A DNA stretch of 64,000 nt, taken from Sergeia podlipaevii. Its lineage: Eukaryota > Euglenozoa > Kinetoplastea > Trypanosomatida > Trypanosomatidae. Positions within the stretch are counted from its first letter, which is position 1. Every line of letters starts with the position of its first letter. The stretch lies in assembly GCA_030849805.1 (NCBI GenBank), contig JASANZ010002243.1, positions 1-64,000 of the forward strand, given 5' to 3'. The notes beneath the pieces were generated by a model that saw only the letters and a list, made by a program, of their open reading frames with translations, was not told the DNA's origin and searched no databases. Position numbers and translations under genes: made by a program. This document shows, in pieces, positions 39,309 through 49,072 of this stretch.

Positions 39309-41156
39309 CTAGTGAAGAAGTGACGAGAGGCGTGAACGTGCTGCTTGACACGCTGGGTCGGACGCATATAGCTGAAGAATGCACATGAGCACCATCTTAA
39401 TATTATCGGCACGCTCTTGCGCAATCTTGGACCGTTTCATGGAGGAATCCAAGGTAAGCACATTGCTCTCTGCATTACTATCCTCTTCTTTTCCTGAAGA
39501 GGCGAGAGCGCTTCCAGAGTTACCTCGGCTTGCCTTTGCTACGCGCATCTGCTCTTTCAAGTCGGAAAAGAGTTCCTCTACCACAGCGCTGGGAAAGGCG
39601 TCCTCGTACACGCGCGTGTCAACGTTTTCGTCAATAATGCGCAGCGTGCGCGCGATGTACATCTGCTCCTCGTTCATTAAATTTACCATGGCTTGCAGCT
39701 CAGACTTCTTTTCATCGGTCATTGCTGTGCCTGCTGCGTTGTTATGTGCATCTTCGTCCATAGCGGCAAGCACGCCACTGATGCGGTTCGTGTCTCGGGA
39801 TGCTAGATTGGCTGCAGTGCGAAGATTTCCCTTTACGATATTCGCATCCACAAGAGCCAGCACGCGGCGCAGTGCGGGGTCTCCAATAACTGGAGCGTAG
39901 TCCCTCTGGACAGCACGCTTTGCCCACTCCACGTTCTGCTTCGCCACATCACCGAGGGCAGCAAATGTACGGGCGAGGTAGAGGGTCTCCAGTGCCGAGA
40001 GTAAACCCAAAGCATGAAACTGTGGGGACTTGTAGTAGTGCGCGTGCAGACTGGCCTCCGGAAGTTTGCGGGTATCCATACCCAGCTGGTGGTAGAGCTC
40101 CATGAGTTCCATGTGAGCCTTTTTTTTTGCTTCTTGCAGGGTGCGGCGAATGCCGTCAAGCTGCGGTGCCTCCTCCGGGAGATGAATCATCTCGGGCCCA
40201 ACGAGAGCCTCCATCACTTTATTCTGCAAGAAGGAGGTTGAGGCACCACCGATAAGATCCGCAGCAGCGGCCGACGGAAGCGGACTCGCCGCACTTCCCT
40301 CGGCAGCTTTCTGCTTATTGCGCCTCGCGAGTAAATCAACGTTCATTTCCTTCTGATAGTGCTCAAGGAACTTGAGAAGAATCCCCTGCAGGCGCGTCTC
40401 TGTGATGTGACCGACCACCTTGTCAACAATAGTTCCCTGCATAATAAAATACGTGATGGGCAGCTTCGCCCGTTCAACCGAGAAGGCTGAGGCAAGGTTG
40501 CGGTTCTCATCTGCGTTGATTGTGCACAACTTTATCCATGTGTTGCTGTGTCGTTTGCCTTTGCTTTTGCTGTCTTGCGCTGAGATCCCAGTACAATCCA
40601 TCACGATCCCTTCACCACCCTCTGCGGGATTAACTTCAATCACAAGCTCTTCCTCTTCCTCTTCCTTTCCTTCTCCAGTCTCACAAGCAGAAGTATCATG
40701 CGGCGAACGTTTTTCCGATTCTGCTTCAGTTTCCTCCGCACCGCTCACCTCAGCGTTCATTTTGTCGACGAGCATCTCAGCGGTACGCAAGAAGGAGGTG
40801 CAGTTACTGTTGGGGATGCAGTACACAAGACAGATGGCTTGCTGGGACTGAATTACGTCCACCTCAAAGCTCGCGGAGTTCACCACATAGGAAATTTTCC
40901 GTTTAGTATTAATTAGCACTGGCGCCAAGCATGCTGGCGGTGGCAGGGCATATTTACTTGCCCTTTGCACCCGGTGCAATCGCATGCTGGTGCTATGTGT
41001 TGTAGTAGCAATAATAGATCCTGCTGATATACATTGGAATGCGCACGCTTGCATCATGAGTGACGGCGCACATATTGTGGTGGTTATGGTAATGTTCCCA
41101 CGCATGCGGATACGCAGATATATAGCAGAATAGGACTGTACACGCTGTCGATACAT
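39309..41156 (-). CDS. CnoX/YbbN-like thioredoxin-fold + helical-repeat protein, probably mitochondrial
   Basis: A 615-aa protein with its ATG at 41156. The first ~95 residues are rich in Arg/Ser/Thr/Ala with no acidic residue before about position 98, which suggests a mitochondrial presequence. A split thioredoxin fold follows. Strand and active-site region lie at about 107-134, where the usual CxxC is replaced by NSNC (116-119), so only the second Cys remains. An acidic low-complexity insertion covers about 135-203. The second half is at about 206-268, with ADENRNLASAF, a cis-Pro-type KLPITYF (Pro233) and the M-Q-G-T-I-V-D turn. The rest (about 300-615) is helical, with TPR-like pairs, and ends in a segment (577-615) that resembles the C terminus of bacterial YbbN. 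YbbN/CnoX combines an SxxC thioredoxin fold with TPRs and protects clients of the chaperonin. A GroEL-linked holdase role in the mitochondrion is inferred, not shown. Confidence 0.65.
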   Translation of the reverse strand: MYRQRVQSYSAIYLRIRMRGNITITTTICAPSLMMQACAFQCISAGSIIATTTHSTSMRLHRVQRASKYALPPPACLAPVLINTKRKISYVVNSASFEVDVIQSQQAICLVYCIPNSNCTSFLRTAEMLVDKMNAEVSGAEETEAESEKRSPHDTSACETGEGKEEEEEELVIEVNPAEGGEGIVMDCTGISAQDSKSKGKRHSNTWIKLCTINADENRNLASAFSVERAKLPITYFIMQGTIVDKVVGHITETRLQGILLKFLEHYQKEMNVDLLARRNKQKAAEGSAASPLPSAAAADLIGGASTSFLQNKVMEALVGPEMIHLPEEAPQLDGIRRTLQEAKKKAHMELMELYHQLGMDTRKLPEASLHAHYYKSPQFHALGLLSALETLYLARTFAALGDVAKQNVEWAKRAVQRDYAPVIGDPALRRVLALVDANIVKGNLRTAANLASRDTNRISGVLAAMDEDAHNNAAGTAMTDEKKSELQAMVNLMNEEQMYIARTLRIIDENVDTRVYEDAFPSAVVEELFSDLKEQMRVAKASRGNSGSALASSGKEEDSNAESNVLTLDSSMKRSKIAQERADNIKMVLMCILQLYASDPACQAARSRLSSLLH

Positions 41157-42279
41157 CGCTCCTTTCCCTCTGTTTCCCTTTTTCGTTTAAAAAATATGAA
41201 TGGCAATATCTTTTAGTTTTTTTTTTTGTTACTTCTCTCTTCCTTCTTTCGTAACTTCCTGTAATGAAGGAAGAAGAATATGGGAGGTTATATCTCTTGA
41301 CTTACAATGTTTTTTTTTTTTCTTTTGCGCCTTAATAAAAAGCAAAAAAAAAAACACTTTTCAAACGTTCTGTTCTAAAGGAAAAAAATAAAATGAAAAG
41401 TGAAGGTGGTAATAGAGCAACATAAAACAAAACGGAGGGGAAGAGGTCTTGAGCACCACGATGATACGTTCTTTGGAGATAATAAGGAGTGGGGAGGGAA
41501 GGAAACGATTTGCAGCGCAAACGAAGCACATAGCCCACAAGAAGCATCAAAAACGCCTAGCAGTCGAAATATATGTTTTTTTTTAAAATAATGTGTATGC
41601 AGCGAGTAACATCTGTGGCATATTCGCGCAAAGAGAAAGAGGTCCATGATGGTAAAATTTTAACTTATAATCAGAAAAAAAAAAGCATCACGACATTTTC
41701 TTCTCTGTTTCTCATAGAGCCATCTTTGTCTCTATGACTTCTGTATTCCTCTTTAAGATTTAAGTTATATACGCATCTATTAAAACAGGGAATTGCAATG
41801 CCACATAACGTGCTCTATCAGTTTGTGTTTGCTTCCTCCTCTTCCTCTCCTCACACCTTTCTAATGTCATTGATTTCTTTTCTTCTGGGAGTAACAATGC
41901 TCCATAAATCACGCACCTGGCACATAAGAGGCAGAATGAAAGGAAGGGAGAGAGAGAAAAAAAAAGAAAGAAAAACATGGAGACAATCCCTATGCTTGAC
42001 GCGAGTATGACTACCGGTTTTTGTATCTATGCTTCAATCGCAAACTAACAACACGGAGGCGCAATAGTAATAATTGTTATAATAATAGTAATATAAAGAG
42101 GGAAAAAGATATATGCATATGATAAAGGTGGCGTCACAAAGACAACGGCCACACCTACTTCTACTCAGCTTGTAACCTGCGTCTCTCCTCACCTTGGTTT
42201 TGTTTCTTTCCAGCTTCTACACAGCGGCAGTCTAGATTGTGAGGGCGAGAAGGAGCGAGAAGAAGAAGGGGAGGAGACT
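41157..42279. other. AT-rich intergenic/UTR region
   Basis: A 1.1-kb gap with T-runs near 41218-41228 and 41310-41321 and A-runs near 41344-41355 and 41670-41680. Nothing else is recognised. Confidence 0.65.
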
Positions 42280-43755
42280 TTACAGCCACTCTGACTTGTT
42301 CTCACCACCCCTAACCGCCTTCGCCACTGGGAAGCGGGGCACATCTTGCGAGGACAGTTCCTGATACTGCACTGTCAGATATTTATCAAGAAACTCTTTA
42401 CGCTCAGACCAGAGGGAGAGGCGTCTCTTCATTGTGACCTTGGGTGGGGCGTTGAAGCGAATGCCCTCCTTGGTCTCACAGACAAAGGCGCCTAGACCTC
42501 CCTTAAACTTGCCTTCGCCAGGAAGGAAGCCGACAATCTTAAACTCCGCGTCGTGCATCTGCTTGTACTTAAGAAGTCCAAAGCTACGCTTGCCGTGCTC
42601 GTAGGGGAACTCCGGGCGACGAATCATGACCCCCTCAAAGCCCTGCGAGCACGCCTCTGTCAGTACATCCTCCATCTCCTCTGGATGAACGAGAGCAGCA
42701 GGCACGTGGTATATCTTGGTCTCCTTCACGCTGCCTTCCTGATTGCTCATCACATTGTATCGAATCATTTTCTTTTTCTTTTCATCGTGCTGATAGTTGC
42801 TGATGCGCTTGGCGCCACATACAGGGATCAGCTTTTTAAGAAGGCGGTAGCGCTCATCAAAAGGAGCCTCTTGCGAGCGAAGGGCAGAGCTGTACATGAT
42901 GTCGAAAGCAAAGTACTCGATTAGGCGATCTTGAGCCTCCACGATTGCGTCCGAGGACGTCTTGCGCAGCCTGCGCACCAGTCCGTTCAGCTGCTCAAAG
43001 TTGCATTCAGGCGCGAAGAGCTCGCCATCGAGCATGAGCTCAGGATCGCTTTCAAAAAGTGGCTGAACGTGTGGGACGAGGCTGCCACAACATTCTAGCA
43101 CAATACCACCACGAGAAAAAAACTGCACCTCCTTGCGGATTTTGTTGTAGCCGATCATACAACGGATACCGTCAATCTTTGGGGACGCCAGCATTAGATT
43201 CTTCTCGCCACGTTCACTGGCCAGCTGAAGCTGATCGGCGACGAGCTCCCAGCGCTGTGCAAGCATAGGCTGAATGTTCTTGCTTTCCCACTGTGGATTG
43301 CTGTACAGTACGCTGGTGTAGTTTGAGTGGATCATGCGTGGCGCCTTGCTGTACTGCGGGACCTTGGTGACTACCTTGCCCTCGTCGTTAGTTATCGTGG
43401 TCGCCTCCAGTTGCTTTTGGGGTTTGTGGCACAGTGGGCACACACCGCCATCGTCGATAAACTTCGCGATTGCCATTTCAAATTCCTCGAGGCACTGCGA
43501 ACATCGCCAGACCGCTCGTTTACTGCAGACAGGAGACACGTTCGTAGGGGTCTGCATGACTGTGCCCCAGCAGGGTCCCACCCAGCATGCAGCAATGTGG
43601 GGGAAGGCAGCCTCAATGGTCGTTCCTTTCAGTTCACGATACATTTTCTTCTGGGCGGCGGTGCGATTGCGGCTGGCGCCAAAGGGCTTGTTGCTATTGT
43701 CCTTTGACACAGAGGAGGCCGTGGCGGCTAAAAAAAGAAATGACCGGCGCAACAT
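42280..43755 (-). CDS. LIGk: Kinetoplast-type mitochondrial ATP-dependent DNA ligase (LIG k family), copy 1
   Basis: A 491-aa protein with its ATG at 43755. The N terminus MLRRSFLFLAATASS fits a mitochondrial signal. A zinc-ribbon-like element with CxxC pairs at Cys85/88 and Cys106/109 lies before the ligase core. Nucleotidyltransferase motifs are in order: motif I SPKIDGIRC with the adenylated Lys193, DGEL (III) near 243-246, the FAFDIMY strand (IIIa) near 282-288, EGVMIRR (IV) near 374-380 and LLKYK (V) near 394-398. An OB-like C-terminal part has GKFKGGLGAF and LTVQYQEL. LIG k enzymes seal nicks and gaps in replicated kDNA minicircles. The next gene upstream is a paralogue; the alpha and beta forms are adjacent in other trypanosomatids, but I cannot assign which is which. 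Confidence 0.92.
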   Translation of the reverse strand: MLRRSFLFLAATASSVSKDNSNKPFGASRNRTAAQKKMYRELKGTTIEAAFPHIAACWVGPCWGTVMQTPTNVSPVCSKRAVWRCSQCLEEFEMAIAKFIDDGGVCPLCHKPQKQLEATTITNDEGKVVTKVPQYSKAPRMIHSNYTSVLYSNPQWESKNIQPMLAQRWELVADQLQLASERGEKNLMLASPKIDGIRCMIGYNKIRKEVQFFSRGGIVLECCGSLVPHVQPLFESDPELMLDGELFAPECNFEQLNGLVRRLRKTSSDAIVEAQDRLIEYFAFDIMYSSALRSQEAPFDERYRLLKKLIPVCGAKRISNYQHDEKKKKMIRYNVMSNQEGSVKETKIYHVPAALVHPEEMEDVLTEACSQGFEGVMIRRPEFPYEHGKRSFGLLKYKQMHDAEFKIVGFLPGEGKFKGGLGAFVCETKEGIRFNAPPKVTMKRRLSLWSERKEFLDKYLTVQYQELSSQDVPRFPVAKAVRGGENKSEWL

Positions 43756-44619
43756 GAATATAGAGCAGACGTTGACGTGCGAATTAGCAACAACGCAAAA
43801 AAATATATTCTATGAATTGATGCACACGTGTGTGAGTGTGTGTATGTATGTATGTATGTATGTATGTTTGTGTTCTCCAAAGTATACTAGCAGTGGTAGC
43901 AGTTTTCTAATGCTGCTCCCTCTTTCTCTCTATTTCCATAAAAGTTGAAAAAAAAAAAAAGCAGAGAGCGTCAAGCGTAAAAATACCAACAATCAAAAAG
44001 GAATACGCCTTTGAAAAAAAACAAATAATAATTAACGACGACAAAAACAAAAAAATGGAAAAGCGCAGCACTACTGAAAGTGTGTCTACTGATTGCAACA
44101 AGCACTTAAGGCAACTAGAAAACTAAAACAGTAGGAAAGAAAAGATAGCATGGATAAAGAAAAAGAGGTAAAAAAAAAGAAGAAGGCACATGAATGCAGA
44201 CATACATACTTAATGCACATTGACACCAAATAAATCCTTCAGATTGATAGATTCACCTATAGCTCACCGCCTATCTCTGTGATTCATACTTTTTCTTGTT
44301 TTTTTGTATTTATTGGTAGATGTACAAGTGTGAAATAAAAAAAAAACGCACAATAACGAACATGAATAATAATAATAAAAAGTGGTACAAAACGCAGCAT
44401 AGCAAATACTGCAAAGAGGGAAAACATGGTGTAAAAAAAAAGAAGAGAAAACAGCTGTATAGTGATGCATTTCTTCTTCTGGAAAGAGCACATACACATA
44501 AACACCCATAAACCATCAGAAAGAAAAAAAAAAGAAGCCAACAAAAGAAAAATAAAATAGAAAATAATAAGGAGAAAAAAGAAAACCACAAGAACTGTGA
44601 CAAAATCAAGATTTATACA
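43756..44619. other. AT-rich region between the two ligase genes
   Basis: An 864-bp gap with a (TATG)n tract at 43840-43866, A-runs near 43948-43960, 44170-44177 and 44338-44346, and nothing coding. Confidence 0.65.
43840..43866. repeat. (TATG)n microsatellite
   Basis: About six tetranucleotide units just upstream of the copy 1 ligase start, within its likely 5' UTR. Confidence 0.9.
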
Positions 44620-46260
44620 CTAAATCCAGTCCTTTCCGTTGGCGGCTCCACGAATGCACTTACCCACCGGAAATCTCGGAATTCCGTCCGTAGTAAGCTC
44701 CTGATATTGCACAGTGAGTGCTTTGCCAACGTACTCTTTCTTCCACCGTGCCCACATTTTTTTCTTTTGTTCGTCCGTCGAAGCTGGCGTCACTGTGAAA
44801 GTCTTCTTCTTGTTCTTCGTTTGACATAGAAAGGCGCCGAGACGACCCTTCCACTTGCCTTTTCCCTCCACTGCAGAGACAATCACAAATTCATCGTCCT
44901 GCATCACCTTGTACTTGAGCAGCGTGCTACTTCGCTGCCCGTACCCATAGGCCCCAGAGGTGTCCGTGCCGCCCAATGCCGCACCTGTCTTGATGCGCTT
45001 CTGCGCGGAGCGTGTCTTGTGCTCGTGAGTGCTATCTCTGCGAATCATTACTCCCTCATAGCCGACACTTATCGCCTGTCGCAGCGCGGTGTCTACCTCG
45101 GCCTTGGTACATCGCATACAAGGCACCAGTGTGAGAACGAGAGGGTCATAGCCTCTGATTGCACTCGCGTTATGGGCGTTAACATCGCCAATCAGTTTAG
45201 TTAAATGCGCATAACGTTCACTAAATGGCGCCTTGTTCCCGCACGCAGCAAACTTGGTGGAATATAGGACATCAAATATATGATACTGCAATTGGTTCTG
45301 CAGCGCCGCTGCCTCTGGGGTGCGGTACTCACGCGTTGTGCGAATGGCAGAGGTCAGCTCCTGGAAGCTCACTTCATTCTCTTTCGTTGCCGCCTTGCGT
45401 CCCTTCTGGGCCGAGCCATCCGTTTTCCTTAGCGCTTTCAAGAAGGCCCCGCAGCTTTGCAGCGAGGATGAGGCGAGCGCCGAGGCAGCCTTAGCCTTGT
45501 TCACAGAGTCGTTGTACAGCTCGCCATCCAGGACAAGTGCGGGATCTTTCTCGAAGGCGTAGCGGAGTGCTGGTTCTATCTTCTCATCGCAGCACTCAAA
45601 TAGGGTTCCAGAACGACTAAAGAAGAGAATGCGCTTGTTTTTCACGTCATAGGCGACGACACAGCGAATGCCATCCAGTTTTGGAGAGACAAATATTTTC
45701 TCATCGTCCACGATCTTGCTGCTCTCCTTTTCATAGTTTTTGGCAAGCATCGGCATCAAGTTGCGCGTCTCGCTCACACGCAGGTACTGCCCATCCGCGA
45801 CCGACTTCTTGATGCGGTTTGCATTTGGCGCGGCAAGCGTGCCCAGCGAGCTATCTGGGCGGCAACGGTGCTTCACAGCCGTGGCAAGATCCTCGACAGA
45901 CTTTCTGGTGCTGCTTGGCAGTGCTACTACAGAAGGGCATGCGTGACACTTGGGGCACTCCCCACCAGCGGCCACATGCAGATCAATGCGCTTGTTGAAC
46001 TGATGAGAGCAGCTGGGACAGCACCACCAGGCAAGCTTGCGACTATCCGGAGCAACGTGATGAGGCTGCAACATTTTGTTTGATGCGGCGGTCATCCACA
46101 TGCGAGCAATGCCAGGATGAAAGGAAGCTAGCGTGGTGGCTGGTGCCGCTGATGCCGCCGTGCGAGGCGCTTTGGACAAACGAGTTTTGGACTTCTTTGG
46201 GGCAAGAAGTATTAGACATGGGCGGCCAATAGCTGCCGCTGAAGTCCGAAAGCAGCGCAT
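44620..46260 (-). CDS. LIGk: Kinetoplast-type mitochondrial ATP-dependent DNA ligase (LIG k family), copy 2
   Basis: A 546-aa protein with its ATG at 46260. The N-terminal ~55 residues are basic and Ala/Ser/Thr-rich (mitochondrial-type). A zinc-ribbon-like element has CxxC pairs at Cys81/84 and Cys102/105. Ligase motifs: SPKLDGIRC with the adenylated Lys194, DGELY near 245-249, the YHIFDVLYS strand near 326-334, EGVMIRR near 402-408 and TLLKYK near 446-451, then GKWKGRLGAF and LTVQYQEL in the OB-like domain. Compared with copy 1 it carries extra low-complexity inserts at about 255-295 and 412-442. The two paralogues are similar along their full length but not nearly identical, so the duplication is old. 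It should act in kDNA replication or repair. Alpha/beta identity is not assigned. Confidence 0.92.
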   Translation of the reverse strand: MRCFRTSAAAIGRPCLILLAPKKSKTRLSKAPRTAASAAPATTLASFHPGIARMWMTAASNKMLQPHHVAPDSRKLAWWCCPSCSHQFNKRIDLHVAAGGECPKCHACPSVVALPSSTRKSVEDLATAVKHRCRPDSSLGTLAAPNANRIKKSVADGQYLRVSETRNLMPMLAKNYEKESSKIVDDEKIFVSPKLDGIRCVVAYDVKNKRILFFSRSGTLFECCDEKIEPALRYAFEKDPALVLDGELYNDSVNKAKAASALASSSLQSCGAFLKALRKTDGSAQKGRKAATKENEVSFQELTSAIRTTREYRTPEAAALQNQLQYHIFDVLYSTKFAACGNKAPFSERYAHLTKLIGDVNAHNASAIRGYDPLVLTLVPCMRCTKAEVDTALRQAISVGYEGVMIRRDSTHEHKTRSAQKRIKTGAALGGTDTSGAYGYGQRSSTLLKYKVMQDDEFVIVSAVEGKGKWKGRLGAFLCQTKNKKKTFTVTPASTDEQKKKMWARWKKEYVGKALTVQYQELTTDGIPRFPVGKCIRGAANGKDWI

Positions 46261-47157
46261 TCCCTTACTTTTGTAGCTATGACCTCTGTTTCAAAAAGAA
46301 TAGTCTTTTACCTTCCTCTTTCTCGTTATATATATATATGTATGCCCTTCCTCTTTTTCTTCCGCTTTCTTTTTATTTTTTTGTCTCCGGCGATTATTTG
46401 GTATGTGCGTTTTATATATACGCAGTTGTCAGCGGAGAAGTGTATTTGCGTATACTTTGTATCGTTACCACAGCGCGTTCTATGCAAAAAAATAAAATAA
46501 AATGATAAATGATGTACAGAAATACAGGCTACTTGTTCTTTCAAGAATAACACCAACACGCCCCCAAAAAACAAGTATTTAAGAAAAAAAAAGAAATCTA
46601 GTGTGCTATAATGCTTTGAAAAAAGATTATGCACTAAAAAAAAAAGGTCCTTTGATCTGTTTGAAAAAACGTCAAAGACCAGCGCGTGTGTGCGTGTGCT
46701 TATGCACAACTGTCCTCTAGCAATATGAAAATGATGGTTTAGCTACTGCGTATCTTGCGGAAAGTCCTTCTTCAAGAAAAAAAGAGAGAACCTGTTCCAC
46801 AATCGCTATTTTACTACAACCACCACCTCAGGGAATGTGCTATGTCAGTAAGCACAACGTCTTGTCATAAGCACAGAAGAAAATGAAGAAAAAAAAAAGC
46901 AAAAGAGATAATAGATGAGTGCAGAGAAGAAACAAATAGACAAGTGTGATAAGGATTGATCATTTTTCTGTCCAAGAGAACAGTGTTGACTGCTTTAAAA
47001 GCTATTTTTCTTTTTCTTTTCCCAATTACGATAGCAATTTGTCTATGCTTTTCATTCAATATACCTGTAGTGTAGTACACAAATGGTTTGCCCATTTCAT
47101 TTCGGTTCAAAAGAGAATGAAAACAGTATATATATATATAAAGTGATGTCGATTATG
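46261..47157. other. AT-rich intergenic/UTR region
   Basis: An 897-bp gap with short (TA)n near 46328-46339 and 47128-47141, several A-runs, and no recognised RNA or coding signal. Confidence 0.65.
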
Positions 47158-48399
47158 TCACAAAGGCGCGCTTCGTAGTGCAATCTCAGTCAGCTTCCCA
47201 TTCACAGTGCTCAGCCAGCTATCATCTTCTTCTATGCTAGGCTTTGCTCCGCTCCTGAAAGGTTGAGTGACGGTCCGACGTAGCAGTACTTCATCATCAT
47301 TTCGATCCCAGCAAGCGCTCGAGCAGTCACAGTGGACGCCCGAGGCAGAAGAGTCTCCGCTGCTCCCCATGTGAGGAGAGTCTAAAAAGGCAGCAAGTGC
47401 CTCACACAAACGCGCTGTTTCTCTCTTCTCTTGAACTAACAAGTTTACTCTTTCCAGTGCCTCATCAGCGGTTCCAGTGGCAAGTAACACCAGCAGCGCC
47501 TCTGCCTCACGATGGCTCCACGATGCGTGTCTTCGCACACCAACCCGCTGTGTAGCAACGTGAAGAGACATGGCTAGATCCTCCCGAAGGGTAGCACTTG
47601 CCCTGTGACATGCCTTTAGAGGTGCCTGAGAGGAGCTTGACGGTTGCATTGGTTTCGTTGTACTTCTTTCATTATTACCAAAAAGGTTTATGACGAGTAG
47701 ATACAAGGTGGTATGAAGAATGCGAGCTTGCTGCTCAGTGGACACAACAAGTGAGCTATGACGCTGATCCACGTCCTGCACACATCCCTCAGGAGCAGCG
47801 AAAAAGGCCAGCAGTGGTGCACACGCTCCCTGCCACCACTTTTCATAAAAAGTTGTCGCCACACTCGACGCGGGTGTTGCGCGCCCGCTGCATTGAGAAG
47901 ACGACGACGACGATGACGATGTGCCTTCAAGCAGCAGAGCGTGTGCCATGTGAAGGCACCACAATGCTAGAAGTTGCTCCAAGTCGGATTCAAATCCAAA
48001 GCCACCCAGAACACACGGGCTCGCAGTGGCCTCTGCAGACGAGGGAAGGAACACTGAGGCAGTGTCCTTGGGACTCAAGGAGGCCGCTGCGGGCATAGAT
48101 GCCGCTGGCCCAGAAATGAGCTCAACCATTTGCTCCGTGCGGGCCCACACTGCACTGTCCACCCAGCAGCGCGCCACCCACCTCAAAACGGCCACTGGCA
48201 ATGGCGGGTAGACCTCTTCTTCATTTCGTGAGGGGGTGACGACCCGCTGCGCGGAGAAGAAGGAGAGCCACTGAGTGCTGTGGGGGCACTGCGTGATAGT
48301 ACTACTGTCACTGTCAGTACATGACGTGATAAAGCGCGATGCTGCGGCTTCCCAGCTCAACCCGCGCACATGCACAAGAAAGGGTAGACAGCGTCGCAT
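47158..48399 (-). CDS. Unrecognised protein (possible mitochondrial)
   Basis: A 413-aa protein starting at the ATG at 48399 (MRRCLPFLVHVRGLSW); the frame is open further upstream but without an ATG and through a (CT)n tract. The N terminus has several Arg and no acidic residue before about position 17, compatible with a mitochondrial signal. The protein is Ala-, Leu-, Ser- and Arg-rich, with Ser runs near residues 165-173 and Trp/Cys-containing helices. No family or catalytic motif is recognised. Support for coding is the frame length, the GC-rich composition against AT-rich flanks, and the same strand as its neighbours. Confidence 0.7.
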   Translation of the reverse strand: MRRCLPFLVHVRGLSWEAAASRFITSCTDSDSSTITQCPHSTQWLSFFSAQRVVTPSRNEEEVYPPLPVAVLRWVARCWVDSAVWARTEQMVELISGPAASMPAAASLSPKDTASVFLPSSAEATASPCVLGGFGFESDLEQLLALWCLHMAHALLLEGTSSSSSSSSQCSGRATPASSVATTFYEKWWQGACAPLLAFFAAPEGCVQDVDQRHSSLVVSTEQQARILHTTLYLLVINLFGNNERSTTKPMQPSSSSQAPLKACHRASATLREDLAMSLHVATQRVGVRRHASWSHREAEALLVLLATGTADEALERVNLLVQEKRETARLCEALAAFLDSPHMGSSGDSSASGVHCDCSSACWDRNDDEVLLRRTVTQPFRSGAKPSIEEDDSWLSTVNGKLTEIALRSAPL

Positions 48400-48404
48400 T
48401 GAAT

Positions 48405-48424
48405 GGAGAGAGAGAGAGAGAGAG
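48405..48424 (-). repeat. (CT)n polypyrimidine tract directly before the start codon
   Basis: A 20-bp (AG)n run on the plus strand that reads (CT)n on the coding strand and ends six bases before the ATG at 48399, with no AG between tract and ATG. Confidence 0.85.
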
Positions 48425-48676
48425 TGGCAGTGACTCAGTGTACCATGTGCTACGCTTGAGTTTCTCTCTTTTTTTTTTCTTAAAGGCAAGAATAATACAA
48501 AAAGGAATATAAATTAACAGAAGATAAATACAGTTCAGTATTTCCCCTTGGTGTGATGTGCACCTTTTACATGCTACAGCAAATGTACTCATGTATTTGA
48601 GTGTAGCGCAAAAAAAGCATTTTAGCACAAAAATAGTGCGCAAAAGTTTCACTCCATCACATGTAGCAACAACTAT

Positions 48677-48695
48677 CACACACACACACACACAC
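48677..48695. repeat. (CA)n microsatellite
   Basis: A 19-bp alternating C/A run on the plus strand. Confidence 0.9.
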
Positions 48696-49072
48696 TTGTG
48701 CTATCCATTTCGTTATCATATCTTTAAATTTTTTAACAACTTTTTCATTCTCGCCATGTTTAACAAACACAATTTTTTTAAAGCCGTTTCAGCTTCTCTT
48801 CTCCCAGCACTAGCAAACGCAAATACACACACACATATATATATATATATGCAGCAAACAGCATATCAAAAATTCACTCACCTCTCAAAGTTAATAGCTA
48901 TGGGTAGCAACTCATACTCGCATAAAAAAAGAAAATGAGTCGTGGACACTGCCACCAACACCTCTTCCATCCAATCTGCTTTCCCATCAATGGTAAACGT
49001 AGAACAAACAAACAAGCAAGCTCGTCCTTTCGTCTCTCTCTCTTTCTCTCTCCACCCGCGCTTTTTCACTTT

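Larger units (their letters stand above)
48400..49072. other. Intergenic/UTR region
   Basis: A 673-bp gap with (CA)n at 48677-48695, (TA)n near 48836-48850 and the (CT)n tract described separately. No RNA gene is seen. Confidence 0.65.
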
